Origin: Burkholderiales bacterium
GTDB taxonomy: Bacteria > Pseudomonadota > Gammaproteobacteria > Burkholderiales > Burkholderiaceae_C
Reading direction: 5' to 3'
Assembly (NCBI GenBank): GCA_011391855.1
Contig: JAABPT010000434.1
Coordinates: 1-15,225 of the forward strand
DNA: 15,225 nucleotides
The translations under genes and the position numbers were made by a program. Under the pieces are notes generated by a model, which saw only the letters and a list, made by a program, of their open reading frames with translations, was not told where the DNA came from and made no database searches. Of the stretch, positions 13,321-15,225 are shown piece by piece (within the stretch, counting starts at the first letter, position 1; each line of letters opens with the position of its first letter).

Positions 13321-14550
13321 TTGAAAAAGATCTATTCGGCAGTGGCCGTCGTCGGTATCGGACTGGCTGGTGCTGCAGCGTGGTGGTGGCAAAACCAGCC
13401 CACGGGGCCCGTCCCGGTGGCCGGTGCGCCGGGCGCCAGGCCGGCCGGCGGCGCCCCGGGCACGGGCGGTGCGGCCGGACGGCCAGGCGGACCCGGCGGT
13501 CCCGTCGGTGTGGAGGTGGCGCGGGCCGAGGTCGTGACGCTCACCGACGACGTGCAGGCCGTGGGGTCGCTGAAGTCGAGCCAGGGCGTGATGCTGCGTC
13601 CCGAGGTCAGCGGCCGCATCGCGCGGCTGGGCTTCTCCGAGGGCCAGCGCGTGCGGCGGGGCCAGTTGCTGGTGCAGCTGGACGACACCTTGCAGCGGGC
13701 CCAGCTGCAACAGGCCGAGGCCCAGGCCAGCATTGCGCGCACGAACCTGCAGCGCAGCCGCGAACTGCTGGCGCAGAATTTCGTCAGCCAGAGTGCCGTC
13801 GACCAGAATGGCGCCAGCCTGCAGGTGGCCGAAGCGCAGGTGGCGCTGGCGCAGGCGCAGTTGGCGCGCATGCGCGTGCTGGCGCCCTTCGACGGCACGG
13901 CCGGGCTGAAGCAGGTCGACATGGGCGACTATGTCAAGGACGGTGCCGACATCGTCAATATCGAGGACCTGACGGCGCTGACGGTGCAGTTCGCGGTGCC
14001 CGAGCGGTATATCGACCGGCTGCGCGTCGGGCAGCCGGTGGAAGTGGCTGTGGATGCGCTGCCGGGCCGCAGTTTCAAAGGCCGCGTGCGGGCCGTGGAC
14101 TCGCAAGTCGACGCCAACGGCCGCGCGCTGCAGGTGCTGGCGCAGGTGGACAACCCCGGAGCGCTGCTCAAGCCGGGCATGTTCGCGCGGCCGCGCGTGA
14201 TCTTCTCGGTGCGCGAAGGCGCCGTCGTGGTACCCGAGGAAGCCCTGGTGCCGCTGGGCGCCCAGCAATTCGTCTTCAAGGTCGTCGACGGCCCCGAGGG
14301 ACAGAAGGTGTCGCAGCGGCTGGAAGCGAAGATCGGGCTGCGCCTGCCGGGCAAGGTCGAAATCGTCGAGGGGCTGCAGGCCGGCGACGTGGTCGCCACC
14401 GCCGGCCAGACGCGGTTGCTGCGCAGCGACAGCCTGCCGGTGCGCGTGATCGATATCTCCAAGCCCGGCGGTGGTGCCCAACCCGGCGGTCCTGCGGGTG
14501 CTGCCGCCAAGCCCGGTGCGGCTTCGGCCGCGCGACCGGCGCAACCTTGA
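13321..14550 (+). CDS. RND efflux periplasmic adaptor (membrane fusion protein)
   Basis: The protein (409 residues from TTG 13321) links an inner-membrane RND pump to an outer-membrane channel. An N-terminal hydrophobic anchor (KKIYSAVAVVGIGLAGAAAWWW) is followed by a Gly/Pro/Ala-rich linker at about 27-60. Then come a barrel-sandwich (lipoyl) half with VSGRIARLGFSEGQRVRRGQ, a helical hairpin at about 120-180, and the second lipoyl half with LAPFDGTAGLKQVDMGDYV. The beta-barrel and membrane-proximal domains end in another Pro/Gly/Ala tail. No in-frame ATG lies near the anchor. TTG at 13321 gives LKKIYS and is the best start, with only a weak GAGA eight bases before; TTG 13315 is possible. The frame is open to 12709, but that part overlaps rnhA. 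The pump gene begins 34 bases downstream. Confidence 0.92.
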   Translation: MKKIYSAVAVVGIGLAGAAAWWWQNQPTGPVPVAGAPGARPAGGAPGTGGAAGRPGGPGGPVGVEVARAEVVTLTDDVQAVGSLKSSQGVMLRPEVSGRIARLGFSEGQRVRRGQLLVQLDDTLQRAQLQQAEAQASIARTNLQRSRELLAQNFVSQSAVDQNGASLQVAEAQVALAQAQLARMRVLAPFDGTAGLKQVDMGDYVKDGADIVNIEDLTALTVQFAVPERYIDRLRVGQPVEVAVDALPGRSFKGRVRAVDSQVDANGRALQVLAQVDNPGALLKPGMFARPRVIFSVREGAVVVPEEALVPLGAQQFVFKVVDGPEGQKVSQRLEAKIGLRLPGKVEIVEGLQAGDVVATAGQTRLLRSDSLPVRVIDISKPGGGAQPGGPAGAAAKPGAASAARPAQP

Positions 14551-14584
14551 GCCCGCAAAGCCGCGCGCCACGCCAGGGACGACC

Positions 14585-15225
14585 ATGAAGCTCTCCGAGA
14601 CCTCTATCCGCCGCCCGGTGTTGGCCAGCGTGATGTCGCTGCTGCTGATCCTGATCGGCCTCGTCTCGTTCAACCAGCTCAGCCTGCGCGAATATCCGCG
14701 CATCGACGAGCCGCTGGTCAACGTCAACACGCGGCTCACCGGCGCTTCGTCGGAAGTCATCGAGTCGCAGGTCACCAAGCCGCTGGAGGACTCCATCGCC
14801 GGCATCGACGGCGTGGATATCATCACCTCGGTCTCGCGCACCGAGAGCAGCCAGATCACGGTGCGCTTCAAGCTCAGCAAGGACCCCGACACCGCCGCGG
14901 CCGAGGTGCGCGACCGCGTGGCACGCGTGCGCGGCCGCCTGCCCGAGGCCGCCGACGAGCCGGTGATCTCCAAGGTCGAGGCCGACGCCACGCCCACCAT
15001 CTGGCTGGCCTACACCAGCGAGACGATGGGCCCGCTGGAGCTCACCGACCTCATCAACCGCGTCGTCAAGCCGCGGCTGCAGACCATACCCGGCGTCGCC
15101 GACGTGCAGATCGGCGGCGACCGCCGCTATGCCATGCGCATCTGGGTCGACCCCGACCGCCTGGCCGCCTACAAGCTCACGGTGCAGGACGTGGAAGACG
15201 CACTGCGGCGGCAGAACCTGGAAGT
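14585..15225 (+). CDS. RND efflux inner-membrane permease, HAE1/AcrB-like (N-terminal part)
   Basis: The gene runs off the right edge after 213 complete codons; AcrB-type pumps are usually a little over 1000 residues. It opens with the family start MKLSETSIRRPVLASVMSLL, and the first membrane helix is at about 11-31. The porter domain follows, with LREYPRIDEPLVNV, GASSEVIESQVTKPLEDSIAGIDGV (in parts) and PGVADVQIGGDRRYAMRIWVDPDRLAAYKLTVQDV. These point to the hydrophobe/amphiphile efflux (HAE1) group rather than heavy-metal pumps. The pump would drive drug or lipid-like compounds outward using the proton gradient. AGGGA at 14573-14577 precedes the ATG by seven bases, a good ribosome-binding site, and the adaptor lies directly upstream. 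The substrate and outer-membrane partner are not visible. Confidence 0.95.
   Translation, partial: MKLSETSIRRPVLASVMSLLLILIGLVSFNQLSLREYPRIDEPLVNVNTRLTGASSEVIESQVTKPLEDSIAGIDGVDIITSVSRTESSQITVRFKLSKDPDTAAAEVRDRVARVRGRLPEAADEPVISKVEADATPTIWLAYTSETMGPLELTDLINRVVKPRLQTIPGVADVQIGGDRRYAMRIWVDPDRLAAYKLTVQDVEDALRRQNLE

Noticed and set aside
13249..15000. Minus-strand open frame opposite the RND adaptor and pump
   Set aside because: Shadow of the well-recognised efflux genes; low-complexity Arg/Gln/His product.
1..15225. CRISPR arrays, tRNA or rRNA genes, riboswitches
   Set aside because: No regularly spaced repeats, cloverleaf-like sequences or rRNA signatures were recognised on either strand by eye.

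Overview
The window is strongly GC-rich, with GC-ending codons throughout, and reads like a betaproteobacterial chromosome, most likely order Burkholderiales and family Comamonadaceae or a close relative. This is judged from protein character (RlmB, Upp, MltD, GloB, RnhA) and gene order, not from a database search. No rRNA, tRNA or CRISPR array is visible.

Region 1 (1-5240) is accessory DNA. The end of an insertion sequence carries the C-terminal part of an ISAzo13-type DDE transposase and a probable terminal inverted repeat ending near 551. It sits directly against the C-terminal half of a type I restriction specificity gene (hsdS), which holds one target-recognition domain and the C-terminal conserved helix. 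An apparently intact hsdR follows through an ATGA overlap. A YgjP-like zinc metallopeptidase follows hsdR through a TGATG overlap. hsdM and the front of hsdS would lie to the left, outside the window.

Region 2 (5241-9603) begins with housekeeping genes: rlmB (23S rRNA 2'-O-methyltransferase) and upp (uracil salvage), both on the plus strand. Converging on them is a minus-strand pair, a D-2-hydroxyacid dehydrogenase followed by an MFS transporter. A small DUF1993 gene diverges from the dehydrogenase and ends overlapping the end of mltD.

Region 3 (9585-13225) is a compact envelope/housekeeping block. gloB and mltD are coupled on the minus strand by an ATGA overlap. A YafS-like methyltransferase and rnhA are coupled on the plus strand by a TGATG overlap. 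gloB and the methyltransferase stand head to head with almost no DNA between them. The order gloB-yafS-rnhA is also found in Escherichia coli.

Region 4 (13226-15225) starts an RND efflux operon: a periplasmic adaptor with a probable TTG start, then an HAE1-type inner-membrane pump that runs off the right edge.

The most unusual part is the restriction island. The insertion sequence cuts hsdS at the very start of a recognition domain, leaving a free half-specificity subunit in frame behind the transposase, next to an intact nuclease/translocase and a co-translated peptidase. The rest is ordinary core genome with tight gene packing.
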